14,281 nt of DNA. It comes from UBA10427 sp003500135. Lineage in GTDB: Bacteria > Bacteroidota > Bacteroidia > Cytophagales > Cyclobacteriaceae. The notes under the pieces were generated by a model. That model searched no databases and was not told where the DNA came from. It was given only the letters and a program-made list of their open reading frames with translations. Below, one piece after another: positions 1 through 7,750 of the stretch (position 1 is its first letter; each line of letters begins with the position of its first letter). The stretch is from assembly GCA_963966275.1 (NCBI GenBank), contig CAWZYQ010000102.1:1-14281 (forward strand). The letters run 5' to 3'. A program made the translations under genes and the position numbers.

Positions 1-122
1 AAAATTAATCAAAAAATATTTTACCACCCCTTCTGCATCTATTTATTTTTTAAACAGAATTGCTGGAAATATGTAAGATATTTTATTCGTTTTATTGTAA
101 TATTTTATAAATATTATTCGTT

Positions 123-731
123 TTGTTCAATTTTAAGCGCTTTAACCTACTGATTTTCAATCTATTTTGTGTTGCCGGTTTGGGTATCGCTCAAAGTAGT
201 GATAACATTCCGGCTCCTGAAGGCCCTTTTATTGACGGGAAGAAATCTGGTGAATGGGTTTATTTCTACCCAAATGGAGAAAAAAGCGCGGTTGAACATT
301 ACAAAAATGGCGTATTATGGGGAAGCGTGGTTTACTATATGCCTGATGGCACTAAAAGCGCTCAGGAGAACTGGGAGAATGGAATTCTCGAAGACAGCGC
401 GTTTTATTATCATGATAATGGTTTGCTTGAGAAGGAGGGCGTTTACCAAAATGGAAATTATCACGGAGTTTGGAGGTTCTATTATCCTGATGGTCAGCTG
501 AAAAGGGTAGGGGATTATCGGGACGGCCTGCCTCACGGTGAATGGGATTTTTACTACGAAAATGGCAAGGTATGGCAAGAAGGCGCTTATACCGAAGGAC
601 TTGAAGATGGACTATGGCAATTTTTTCGTGAAGATGGTACATTGGAATATGAAGGGCATTACGAAAAGGGAGAACGCGTGGGCAAGTGGTATTATTTTAC
701 CCCTAAGGGCAAAAGAAAGAGGTGGAAATAA
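123..731 (+). CDS. Secreted MORN/YwqK-type repeat protein
   Basis: The 202-residue product starts with a type I signal peptide (MFNFKRFNLLIFNLF..., likely cut after GIA at about residue 23), so it is probably exported to the periplasm or cell surface. There is no lipobox. From residue 43 the rest is a run of tandem repeats of the kind G-x-W-x-F-Y-Y-x-D/N-G followed by G-x-Y-x-x-G. Six full copies of exactly 24 residues start at 43, 67, 91, 115, 139 and 163, with a partial seventh at 187. This matches the toxin-antitoxin YwqK/MORN_2 family, in which each unit forms a beta-hairpin. No toxin gene is adjacent, so the antitoxin label should not be taken literally, and the function is unknown. The start is TTG: the frame has an upstream stop at 108-110, no other usual start lies before the signal peptide, and the first in-frame ATG is near residue 73. 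The C-terminus is basic (KGKRKRWK). Confidence 0.85.
   Translation: MFNFKRFNLLIFNLFCVAGLGIAQSSDNIPAPEGPFIDGKKSGEWVYFYPNGEKSAVEHYKNGVLWGSVVYYMPDGTKSAQENWENGILEDSAFYYHDNGLLEKEGVYQNGNYHGVWRFYYPDGQLKRVGDYRDGLPHGEWDFYYENGKVWQEGAYTEGLEDGLWQFFREDGTLEYEGHYEKGERVGKWYYFTPKGKRKRWK
249..680 (+). repeat. Six tandem 72-base coding repeats (MORN-type units)
   Basis: Six in-frame units of 72 bases (24 residues) follow each other without insertions or deletions, starting at 249, 321, 393, 465, 537 and 609. A truncated seventh unit runs from 681 to the end of the gene. Conserved positions are a Gly-x-Trp opening, an aromatic triplet, Asp/Asn-Gly at unit positions 9-10, and Tyr-x-x-Gly near positions 18-21. 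Units 2 and 3 are degenerate at the Trp position (Val and Ala). The repeats are diverged at DNA level, which points to old duplication. Confidence 0.8.
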
Positions 732-734
732 AAA

Positions 735-752
735 AGGCCGGTAACCCGGCCT
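735..752. terminator. Bidirectional intrinsic terminator
   Basis: A perfect 7-bp stem (AGGCCGG at 735-741 paired with CCGGCCT at 746-752) encloses a 4-base loop. On the + strand it is followed within two bases by six T (754-759). On the - strand it is followed by five T (the A run at 731-735, partly in the stem) and further A/T. It lies between the stop codon of the rightward repeat-protein gene (729-731) and that of the leftward peptidase gene (758-760), so it can end transcription of both. Confidence 0.88.
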
Positions 753-757
753 ATTTT

Positions 758-3010
758 TTATTTTGAATTATTGCGTTTTTTTCTTTTTCGCTTCTTTTTT
801 ACGGGTTCCTTATTGGAACTATCATCAGTCACCAGTGTCATTTCGTCTACTAAATGACCAGCGCCGGCAAATTTATCAATAATGAATAAGGTATAACGAA
901 TATCAACGCTGATCGTCCGCTGTAGGTCGGGCTCAAAGGCAATATCACCACTCATTGCTTCCCAGTTTCCATCGAAGGCAGTACCGATCAAATGGCCCTT
1001 TCCATTGATGACAGGGCTGCCCGAATTTCCTCCGGTAATATCATTATTGCTCAGGAAGTTCACTATTAATTTTCCTTCCTGGCCATATCTGCCGTAGTCT
1101 TTAGCCTCATATAGCGCTTTTAATTTAGGATCTACGATGAACTCAAAGTTATCCGGATCTTCCTTCTCCATTACACCTTCCAATGTTGTTGTATAATCAT
1201 AGTAAACGGCATCTTTGGCTTCATATCCGCCTACGGTACCGTATGTTATGCGCATGGAAGAATTGGCATCGGGATAGTATTTTTTGTCCGGGTTCATTTT
1301 TCTCAGTCCTTCAATGAACAGGCGTCGTCCACGGTTGCGCATTTCCTGTGCTTCTTTTCGCTTATTATACATATTGTAAAATCCATCGTAGACATCAATA
1401 GCCAATTTATAACCCGGGTCGCTGGTTAGTTTTTCAACATCAGGGTTTTTCAGGAATGACTCTACATTTTCCTGATCAACCAAAAATGTATTGCCATATA
1501 CAAAATCGGCAAGCGCCTTAACGTCGCCGGTTTCATTTACTTCAAACCCACTGAAAAAATTGCTGGTATCTTCCAAACTCAAAGCATTGAAAGTACTCGA
1601 AAAGTATTGAGGATCTACATTTTCATAAAACATATCGTACAGACCGATGAAAATATCTCTATCGGTCTTCTTGTTGTAGTCTTTAAAAAAGTCGTCAGAG
1701 TACTCACCTATTCGCTCAACTAATCCGGCCACTTTACTGCTATCGGGCCCGTCTTCCGACAGGGTTTCAGCCAGTTGTTTGAATTTAACGCCAATCTTTA
1801 CTATTTCAGGCGCATAGCCTGCTTCATAATAATAAATATATGCCTGGTTAAATTTTTCTATTTGTTCATAAGCCTGTTCAATTTCTTTTAGGGCATTGCC
1901 ATATTTGGCCTTTCGCCCTTCTGACTGGTTCACCCAATTCGTAAACTGATCTTCCAAAGCCTTTTTCTGGTCGTAAACTTTCAACCTTTTCAGGCCTTGC
2001 GACTGACCAATAAAATATTTCCAGTAATTGCTAACTCCTGCATATTTTGAAGCGTATTGCAATCTGATTGTTTTGTTGGCATCCATATGCGTTTTCATAA
2101 TTTCCAAACGCTTATCCCTTATTGCCACGCGTGTAGGATTGCTGATCTCCAATGCTTCTTTTATACCATATGAGGTGAGGTAGCGGTTTGTTGATCCCGG
2201 ATACCCAAAAATCATGGCGAAATCACCTTTTTGTACACCACTCAAAGAAACCGGGAGATGATAACGAGGCTTCAAAGGTATGTTTTCAGGCGAGTATTCA
2301 GCCGGTTTTCCTTCAGGGCTCATGTATACCCTGAACAATGAAAAGTCGCCCGTATGCCTGGGCCACATCCAGTTATCAGTATCCCCGCCGAATTTCCCAA
2401 TTGATTCAGGAGGCGCGCCTACCAGTCGTACATCACGGTAGGTTTCGTACACGAATAGGTAGTATTCATTACCACCAAAAAATGGTTTTATTTTAATATC
2501 ATAATGTGTGTCGCCTTTGGCCGCTTTTTGTAAACTGTCGATTGCCGCATTGATGGTATTTCCACGCTCCATTTCCGACATATTCCCTTCCACACTGGAA
2601 AGTACCTGAGGGGTTACATCTTCCATGCTGACCAAAAACTGCACAAACAGCCCTTCATTGGGCAACTCTTCTTCTTTGTTCATCGCCCAAAACCCATTGG
2701 TGAGATAGTCGTTCCCAACAGAACTATGTTTCTGGATAAAACTGTAGGCGCAATGGTGGTTTGTTAACATTAAACCCTGGTCAGAAATAATTTCCCCTGT
2801 GCAAAAACCCCCGCCTAAATTAACAATGGCATCTTTCAATGAAGAATTGTTTATGCTATACAATTCTTCGGGGGTAAGTTGCAAACCTTCCTTTTGCATA
2901 TCAGTGTAGTTCAGCCGCTCCACCAGCATGGGGAGCCACATTCCTTCATCGGCTATGGCTCCGGCACCGATATGTAAGGCAAAAATAATGGATAAAATAG
3001 CTCTCTTCAT
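758..3010 (-). CDS. S46-family dipeptidyl-peptidase, DPP7 type
   Basis: This is an exported serine peptidase of family S46, whose members remove dipeptides from the N-termini of peptides in the periplasm of Bacteroidota and other amino-acid-using bacteria. With the ATG at 3010 the protein has 750 residues, close to the family's roughly 710-720. The signal peptide ends at about AIA-DEGMW. The catalytic triad is visible: His86 in TNHHC, Asp222 in HTGDF, and Ser663 in GGNSGSP. The residue 18 positions after the Ser is Gly681 (FDGNWEA). In this family Gly here goes with DPP7-type preference for hydrophobic P1 residues, while Arg marks the Asp/Glu-specific DPP11. An in-frame TTG two codons upstream (3014-3016) is possible, but the ATG gives a normal signal peptide. 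The last 20 residues hold 11 Lys/Arg and extend past the usual family end. The gene is probably transcribed alone. Confidence 0.95.
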   Translation of the reverse strand: MKRAILSIIFALHIGAGAIADEGMWLPMLVERLNYTDMQKEGLQLTPEELYSINNSSLKDAIVNLGGGFCTGEIISDQGLMLTNHHCAYSFIQKHSSVGNDYLTNGFWAMNKEEELPNEGLFVQFLVSMEDVTPQVLSSVEGNMSEMERGNTINAAIDSLQKAAKGDTHYDIKIKPFFGGNEYYLFVYETYRDVRLVGAPPESIGKFGGDTDNWMWPRHTGDFSLFRVYMSPEGKPAEYSPENIPLKPRYHLPVSLSGVQKGDFAMIFGYPGSTNRYLTSYGIKEALEISNPTRVAIRDKRLEIMKTHMDANKTIRLQYASKYAGVSNYWKYFIGQSQGLKRLKVYDQKKALEDQFTNWVNQSEGRKAKYGNALKEIEQAYEQIEKFNQAYIYYYEAGYAPEIVKIGVKFKQLAETLSEDGPDSSKVAGLVERIGEYSDDFFKDYNKKTDRDIFIGLYDMFYENVDPQYFSSTFNALSLEDTSNFFSGFEVNETGDVKALADFVYGNTFLVDQENVESFLKNPDVEKLTSDPGYKLAIDVYDGFYNMYNKRKEAQEMRNRGRRLFIEGLRKMNPDKKYYPDANSSMRITYGTVGGYEAKDAVYYDYTTTLEGVMEKEDPDNFEFIVDPKLKALYEAKDYGRYGQEGKLIVNFLSNNDITGGNSGSPVINGKGHLIGTAFDGNWEAMSGDIAFEPDLQRTISVDIRYTLFIIDKFAGAGHLVDEMTLVTDDSSNKEPVKKKRKRKKRNNSK

Positions 3011-3033
3011 ATTCAAAAATTTGTTTAATAAGT

Positions 3034-3041
3034 CAAAGATA
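3034..3041 (-). promoter_or_regulatory. Candidate -7 promoter element of the S46 peptidase gene
   Basis: Read on the - strand the site is TATCTTTG, a full match to the Bacteroidota -7 consensus TAnnTTTG. It lies 23 bases upstream of the ATG at 3010, which leaves a short leader. No clear -33 TTTG is seen at the usual spacing, so the call is tentative. Confidence 0.42.
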
Positions 3042-3098
3042 GATGTTTAATGGCTCGAATATAATTATTAATTGATGAGTGGAAGGTGATTTCGGTCA

Positions 3099-4574
3099 TC
3101 AAAAGGCAGCGCTGATGTTAAAGCGAAGTCCGCTTTCGTTTGCCTTATTGAAAGAATATTCGAAGCGCATTACTAAATCGTAAAAAGACACAATATCTAC
3201 TCCGAGGCCATAGCCAAATAAATACGTGTCAGAAAATCGTGTGTTCAGGTTGTAGTTGGGATAGTTGGCCACATAAGATTGATCAAAAAATGCGGTCAGA
3301 TATATTGAAAGTGGAATTTTGCCGAACTTTCTGGAAATATTCAGATTTCTTAAATCTGTTTCCGTACTAAAAACGAGTTTTTTAATGGAATTGTTATTCA
3401 AAACATACTGAGGACCTTCAATAACATATATTTCGTACCCTCGGATAAAATCCTGATTGTACCCAAGGCCCTGATATAGGTTATAGGGCTGCCTGCTCGG
3501 AAAGCTTGCCATACCCCGAATACCGTTTCCGGCATAATAATTTTTACCGAGATCCCAGAATTTACCATACGATGCATACAGGGTGGTTATGGCTACGTCA
3601 TCAAATATTCCAAGGCCTTTTTGATCAATACTTGCCTGAAATAGACTTCCGTCCAGAGGGTATGCCACAAAGTCTCTCTTATCGGCGGTAAACTGGTAAT
3701 AGATAGAAAGGTATTGTTGTTTTTTATCGGTGTCCAGGAAGTAGTTGGGGTTAAGCTCCTGTATGGTATCATTGACAGAACTTTGATCGTATTGCATGCC
3801 AAATGCATGACGGGAGTAAAAGTTGGGCCTGAAGGTCAATACCACATTGGAACGGAAAGTTTCAAGTATCGTTTCTTCGCTATCGGCAAATTGAAGGCGG
3901 TGGGATTCTGTGCGGTAATTGGTGTTTTTATTGGTCGCATAGCTGAATAGGAACCTCAGTCCCAGTTTCTGATTTCGATTTATGTAAGGAATTCGATATC
4001 CCAGCGCGAGTTTCTTTGTAAAACCAAACTGTGCCAATAAATTGACCGTTTCATTTCTACCCCTGAAATTGTATTGGGTTAGCCGGATGCCATATTCGAG
4101 GCGACTTAAATCCCTGTTTTGGTTTGTCCACCACTCCGTAAAGTTTCTATCGGCAAGTTCAAGAAGCGGTATGGGGAAAAGGTACCATCGTTCCAATACG
4201 CGCACAATTACATCAATTTTATTCCCACCAAGTTCTAAATAGTTAATATCTACCTCGATGAAAAGCCTCGTATTAACAACTTTTTCCCTTTCTTTTTCAA
4301 GTAATTCATCAATTTCGGGTTTGAATAGCCACATACCGTCGTGTATTTTCAATTCACGCCTGATAATATGCTCTTTGGTTTTCTTATTACCCACGATAAA
4401 AACCTTGTCAATCAGATAGTAGGCATCCATTGTGTCAGTTTTGGCGCCCTGAAGCACGTTGGCAGGTAAGTCTGAACTGGGTTGTTGTCCGAAAGAAAAA
4501 AATGTACATAGACCAAGGACCAGAAGCAATGCACTTCTGGCCCCAAAGTAAATGATATGTCGGCGTAGCACCAT
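3099..4574 (-). CDS. Single-POTRA Omp85 (BamA/TamA-like) outer-membrane protein
   Basis: The 491-residue product has a signal peptide (cut near SFG-QQPSS, about residue 29), one POTRA-like region at about 52-130 (YYLIDKVFIVGNKKTKEHII...), then a beta-rich C-terminal barrel ending in aromatic Phe491. The Omp85 loop-6 signature is present as FIRGYE, with RGY at 378-380. True BamA has five POTRA domains and about 800 residues, so this is not the essential BamA but a shorter member of the superfamily. It probably acts in the outer membrane in protein or lipid handling, and its substrate is unknown. Its ATG overlaps the lgt stop by one base (TGATG), so it is the second gene of an lgt operon and is probably translationally coupled. 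The membership is well supported; the specific role is not. Confidence 0.85.
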   Translation of the reverse strand: MVLRRHIIYFGARSALLLVLGLCTFFSFGQQPSSDLPANVLQGAKTDTMDAYYLIDKVFIVGNKKTKEHIIRRELKIHDGMWLFKPEIDELLEKEREKVVNTRLFIEVDINYLELGGNKIDVIVRVLERWYLFPIPLLELADRNFTEWWTNQNRDLSRLEYGIRLTQYNFRGRNETVNLLAQFGFTKKLALGYRIPYINRNQKLGLRFLFSYATNKNTNYRTESHRLQFADSEETILETFRSNVVLTFRPNFYSRHAFGMQYDQSSVNDTIQELNPNYFLDTDKKQQYLSIYYQFTADKRDFVAYPLDGSLFQASIDQKGLGIFDDVAITTLYASYGKFWDLGKNYYAGNGIRGMASFPSRQPYNLYQGLGYNQDFIRGYEIYVIEGPQYVLNNNSIKKLVFSTETDLRNLNISRKFGKIPLSIYLTAFFDQSYVANYPNYNLNTRFSDTYLFGYGLGVDIVSFYDLVMRFEYSFNKANESGLRFNISAAF

Positions 4575-5773
4575 CAGGTACTCGCACTGGTTTTTTTGGG
4601 TTGAAATTTACTGATGTTCACCAATATAAATATGCCGAGTAAAACAAGAGGTATGCTTAACCATTGACCCATATTTAGAGGGATGTCATTTTCAAAAGGC
4701 GCCTGGTTTTCTTTTAAAAACTCGTAGAAAAACCGAAGGCCAAATATGTAGATCAGAAAGATGCCAAAAAGCTGTCCTTCCGGCAGATCGCCTTTTTTCT
4801 TTCTCCAAAGGCCTAATAAAATGAAAAAGAGGATCAAACAGGATATTGACTCATATAGTTGTGCTGCATGCCTGGCCTTGGCCGGAGCTGTAATGGTAGC
4901 CGTGTACTGTCCTTTTCTTTGTTGAATATCCACAGGTAAATCCATATCCTTTCCCACATTTAAATGATCCGGCGCCGGGTTGACATAAGAATAGTTACCT
5001 ACCGAAATATGTGGTTCATATAATATGGGTTTTATTTGTTGAGCTACGATCATATTGGCCAGTGTATCAGAATTCACTTGAGAAGAGAAGGCCACATGAA
5101 TATCAACCGGGTTTGCCATATCTGATATTTCACTTTTTTCGATGCTCACCTCTTGTACAAAAGATTTCAATTCGATAGCATTTTCAATGTTTTTTGCAAA
5201 CACTACCCCGATTGATGACTCCGTGGGCTTACCAATGATCTCAGAATTCATAAAGTTACCAAAGCGAATAAAGCAGCCGACCAATGCAGTGACCAAAACC
5301 ACACGATCTACAACCCACAAGTATGATTGCTGCGGCCTTTTTTTCTTTTTCCAGACAAATCGCGGTGGAAAAATTCTTATATCGATGTAGTAGTTAATAT
5401 ATAAATGTATGGCAATCAATATTCCAATGGCGCCGCCATGACTTGCCAGGCCACCTTCCCAAATTTTTAAAATATCCATGGGGTTTTGTAAGTAACGGCC
5501 TGCTTCATAGAAAAAAACATGCCCCAGACGAGCGCCTAAAATGGTAGCCACGATCATAAAAATGGTCAGGCTGTCCACATCTTTTTGGGGTTTGCCTTCT
5601 TTTTCAAAAATGTGGTACATAATCTGCTGACTTATGATGAAGCCAAGTGCAAATAGTAGGCCATACCATCTAATATTGCCCAAAAATGAAAAGTCTATTC
5701 CCAGCGCTTCAAAAGAAAGTCCGGGAAATATTTCAGGTGAGGCAGTCCAAACGATATATGTAAAAAAATCCAT
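4574..5773 (-). CDS. lgt: Prolipoprotein diacylglyceryl transferase Lgt
   Basis: Lgt moves diacylglycerol from phosphatidylglycerol to the lipobox Cys of prolipoproteins in the inner membrane, the first step of lipoprotein maturation. Recognisable motifs in order: RWYGLLFALGF (35-45), GARLGH (80-85), the HGG motif with His112 (GLASHGG), the Lgt signature around Arg170/Asn173 (FIRFGNFMNSE), RHAAQLYE at 301-308 (usually RHPxQLYE), and GLRFFYEF with Arg347, matching the second essential Arg of the E. coli enzyme. Several hydrophobic segments fit a polytopic membrane protein. At 399 residues it is about 100 longer than E. coli Lgt. Much of the excess lies at 193-299, between two membrane segments on the side expected to be periplasmic. 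It is first in an operon with the Omp85-type gene and has a likely promoter just upstream. Confidence 0.96.
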   Translation of the reverse strand: MDFFTYIVWTASPEIFPGLSFEALGIDFSFLGNIRWYGLLFALGFIISQQIMYHIFEKEGKPQKDVDSLTIFMIVATILGARLGHVFFYEAGRYLQNPMDILKIWEGGLASHGGAIGILIAIHLYINYYIDIRIFPPRFVWKKKKRPQQSYLWVVDRVVLVTALVGCFIRFGNFMNSEIIGKPTESSIGVVFAKNIENAIELKSFVQEVSIEKSEISDMANPVDIHVAFSSQVNSDTLANMIVAQQIKPILYEPHISVGNYSYVNPAPDHLNVGKDMDLPVDIQQRKGQYTATITAPAKARHAAQLYESISCLILFFILLGLWRKKKGDLPEGQLFGIFLIYIFGLRFFYEFLKENQAPFENDIPLNMGQWLSIPLVLLGIFILVNISKFQPKKTSAST

Positions 5774-5789
5774 AGCAATATATTTTGGG

Positions 5790-5797
5790 CAAATATA
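5790..5797 (-). promoter_or_regulatory. Candidate promoter of lgt and the Omp85 gene
   Basis: On the - strand the site reads TATATTTG, a full match to TAnnTTTG. It starts 24 bases upstream of the lgt ATG. A TTG at 5820-5822 lies 22 bases further upstream and could act as the -33 element. The region is otherwise A/T-rich with no Shine-Dalgarno sequence. Confidence 0.5.
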
Positions 5798-5832
5798 GTT
5801 GAATATTTAATTATTGGGTCAATGAAGTCGGG

Positions 5833-7686
5833 TTAAGCATTTGTCAACATTTCCAGCTCTTTTTTAAAACTTCCGGATAAAATCGGGAAGCGACACCAGG
5901 TACGAGGATCAACATTAAAATCATCGAGATGAAATGCCGGCGCCAGTCTTTCACGTTTCCATTGATTTCTGCTCCAAAGTGTATAAAAACGATGAATATG
6001 AGTTTTCAAAATGTCATCTGGTTCCATGTTTTCCTTTTTCAACACCTCATAAACCTCTAAAGGGGATTTTTTGAGTTTAATCGCCAGCTTTTCGATAGCC
6101 ACTATAACCGGGTAGGGCATAAGGTCCTCTTCATCCGTCTGACCTCGTTCCTGAGGCCTTAACTCAGCAGAGGGCGCAAGGTTGTTAACATGCTCCAAAC
6201 TTTTGTACCCGAGTTGATGCTCGGCATACTTCAGAAACTGAAGAATGAAATGTTTGTCCACGGCAGATATAGGGGCCAAAGAACCGCTCGTATCGCCATC
6301 CATTGTGGCATAGCCCACGTCACCTTCGCTTCGATTGCTAGTGGTAAGCAACAAGCCACCCTGTATATTTGCCAACATCCAAATGATGGGTGATCGGGCT
6401 CGCGCCTGAATGTTTTGTAGTGCGATATCGTCATTTTGCCAGGTAAGATTATGTTCCAGCACTTTTTCAATCTTTTTTGTATAGGAGCTCACTTCATCAT
6501 CAATGAGCCAATAATGGAATACGGCGCCGATTTCCTCAGCCAAAGCCCTGGCTGATTCAAAAGTGCTTTGAGAAGAATTGACCGTTCCCTGATAAGCTGT
6601 GGTCAGGAGTTTTTTTACTAATTTCTGGTTAGTAGTGTTTGATGATACCTCTATGTTCAGATAAGACAACCTGGAAAAAAAGGCCTCATCCCCCAATTCT
6701 TTTCTAGCTCTGCGCACCATCTCCGACACCATAATAGCGCATGTAGAGGAGTCTGCTCCGCCACTTAAGGAAAGCACAAAGCCTCGATTACGGCTTTTTC
6801 GCATGTAATCAAAAAGCGCCAGAGAGGTCGCCTGTGCAAAAAGTTCTTCTTTTGGTGGAATATTATCCTGTTTGCCGGTTTTCGGCATTTTGGAAACATC
6901 GATGTCCTGATAGGTTAAATTGAAATCTTTAAAAGAAAGTAATGGGTTGGAGGCCAGCAGTTTGCCATGTCCGGCAATTAAAACTGCACCATCGTAGATC
7001 ATCCTTCCCGCTTCATTGCCCAACAGGTTGGCATACAGGTAGTAGCAATGAAACATGGACGAACTGTTAATTACCAGGGAGGTTCTTGTTTCGGATTTTC
7101 CAAAAGCAAAGTGGCTGGCACTCGGGTTAAGGATCAATTGAACATCCTTTTCCACCAGTCGGCATGCCGGACGGTCTTCACGCCATGCATCTTCACAAAT
7201 TTCAAATCCGATTTTTATAGCGCCATGTTGAATGGTGATATCGCCAAAAGGTATTCTGCCCTGTATGGTTTCAATACTTTCTACCTTCTCCACGGGCCAG
7301 GCGCTAAACCACCTCGGTTCGTAGTGTACCCCATCATTTGCCAGGTTTTGTTTCGCATAAAAGCCCAGGGCCTGCTTATTGCGAATCATACAAGTTGTAT
7401 TGTACAAAACGCCACGGAACAATACGGGTAAACCGACGGTAACTGCAATATTGTCGCAATACGGAACAACATCAAACAGTAATTCCATTGCCTTTTGGGG
7501 CAGCCATTCGCTGAGAAACATATCTTCACACCCATAACCTGTAATACACAGTTCGGGCAGGCAGAGTATTTCTATTGCTTCATTTCTGGCCCGGGCTATG
7601 GCATTTTTAATATTGAGCAGATTGTTTTCCCAATCCATGGGGGTTTGGTTCAGTGCAGCTCCTCCAATGCGGGTTGTTTTGGTCAT
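5833..7686 (-). CDS. nadE: Glutamine-dependent NAD+ synthetase
   Basis: The enzyme makes NAD+ from deamido-NAD+ (nicotinate adenine dinucleotide), ATP and glutamine in the cytoplasm, the last step of NAD synthesis. It has 617 residues in two domains. The N-terminal nitrilase-like glutaminase domain (about 1-270) shows the Glu-Lys-Cys triad: Glu45 in LPELCITGYG, Lys112 in FYAKQNLAND and Cys164 in FEICEDAW. The C-terminal synthetase domain (about 280-600) has the PP-loop SGGADSS at 308-314 and the downstream motifs TTSNRSE, GDTSGSLAPI and LRPQERGQTDEEDLMPY. Having an intact glutaminase domain, it should use glutamine rather than only free ammonia. The start is ATG. A weak promoter candidate (TACCATTG on the - strand, 7709-7716) lies in the 64-base gap after rnc. 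It reads in the same direction as its neighbours but is not tightly coupled to them. Confidence 0.96.
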   Translation of the reverse strand: MTKTTRIGGAALNQTPMDWENNLLNIKNAIARARNEAIEILCLPELCITGYGCEDMFLSEWLPQKAMELLFDVVPYCDNIAVTVGLPVLFRGVLYNTTCMIRNKQALGFYAKQNLANDGVHYEPRWFSAWPVEKVESIETIQGRIPFGDITIQHGAIKIGFEICEDAWREDRPACRLVEKDVQLILNPSASHFAFGKSETRTSLVINSSSMFHCYYLYANLLGNEAGRMIYDGAVLIAGHGKLLASNPLLSFKDFNLTYQDIDVSKMPKTGKQDNIPPKEELFAQATSLALFDYMRKSRNRGFVLSLSGGADSSTCAIMVSEMVRRARKELGDEAFFSRLSYLNIEVSSNTTNQKLVKKLLTTAYQGTVNSSQSTFESARALAEEIGAVFHYWLIDDEVSSYTKKIEKVLEHNLTWQNDDIALQNIQARARSPIIWMLANIQGGLLLTTSNRSEGDVGYATMDGDTSGSLAPISAVDKHFILQFLKYAEHQLGYKSLEHVNNLAPSAELRPQERGQTDEEDLMPYPVIVAIEKLAIKLKKSPLEVYEVLKKENMEPDDILKTHIHRFYTLWSRNQWKRERLAPAFHLDDFNVDPRTWCRFPILSGSFKKELEMLTNA

Positions 7687-7750
7687 AGGTGATTACCTTT
7701 TCTTTTTACAATGGTAGGAAGAACGAAATTGTTTAGCATCATGCCGGAGT

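Noticed and set aside
123..731. Toxin-antitoxin system, suggested by the YwqK antitoxin family name
   Set aside because: The protein is exported, and the visible neighbour is a convergent peptidase gene, not a toxin.
3014..3016. TTG as start of the S46 peptidase gene, two codons upstream of the ATG
   Set aside because: The ATG at 3008-3010 gives a normal signal peptide (MKRAILSIIFAL) and is the stronger codon.
7048..7431. Open frame of 127 codons on the + strand
   Set aside because: It is antisense to the glutaminase domain of nadE, with no recognisable protein features.
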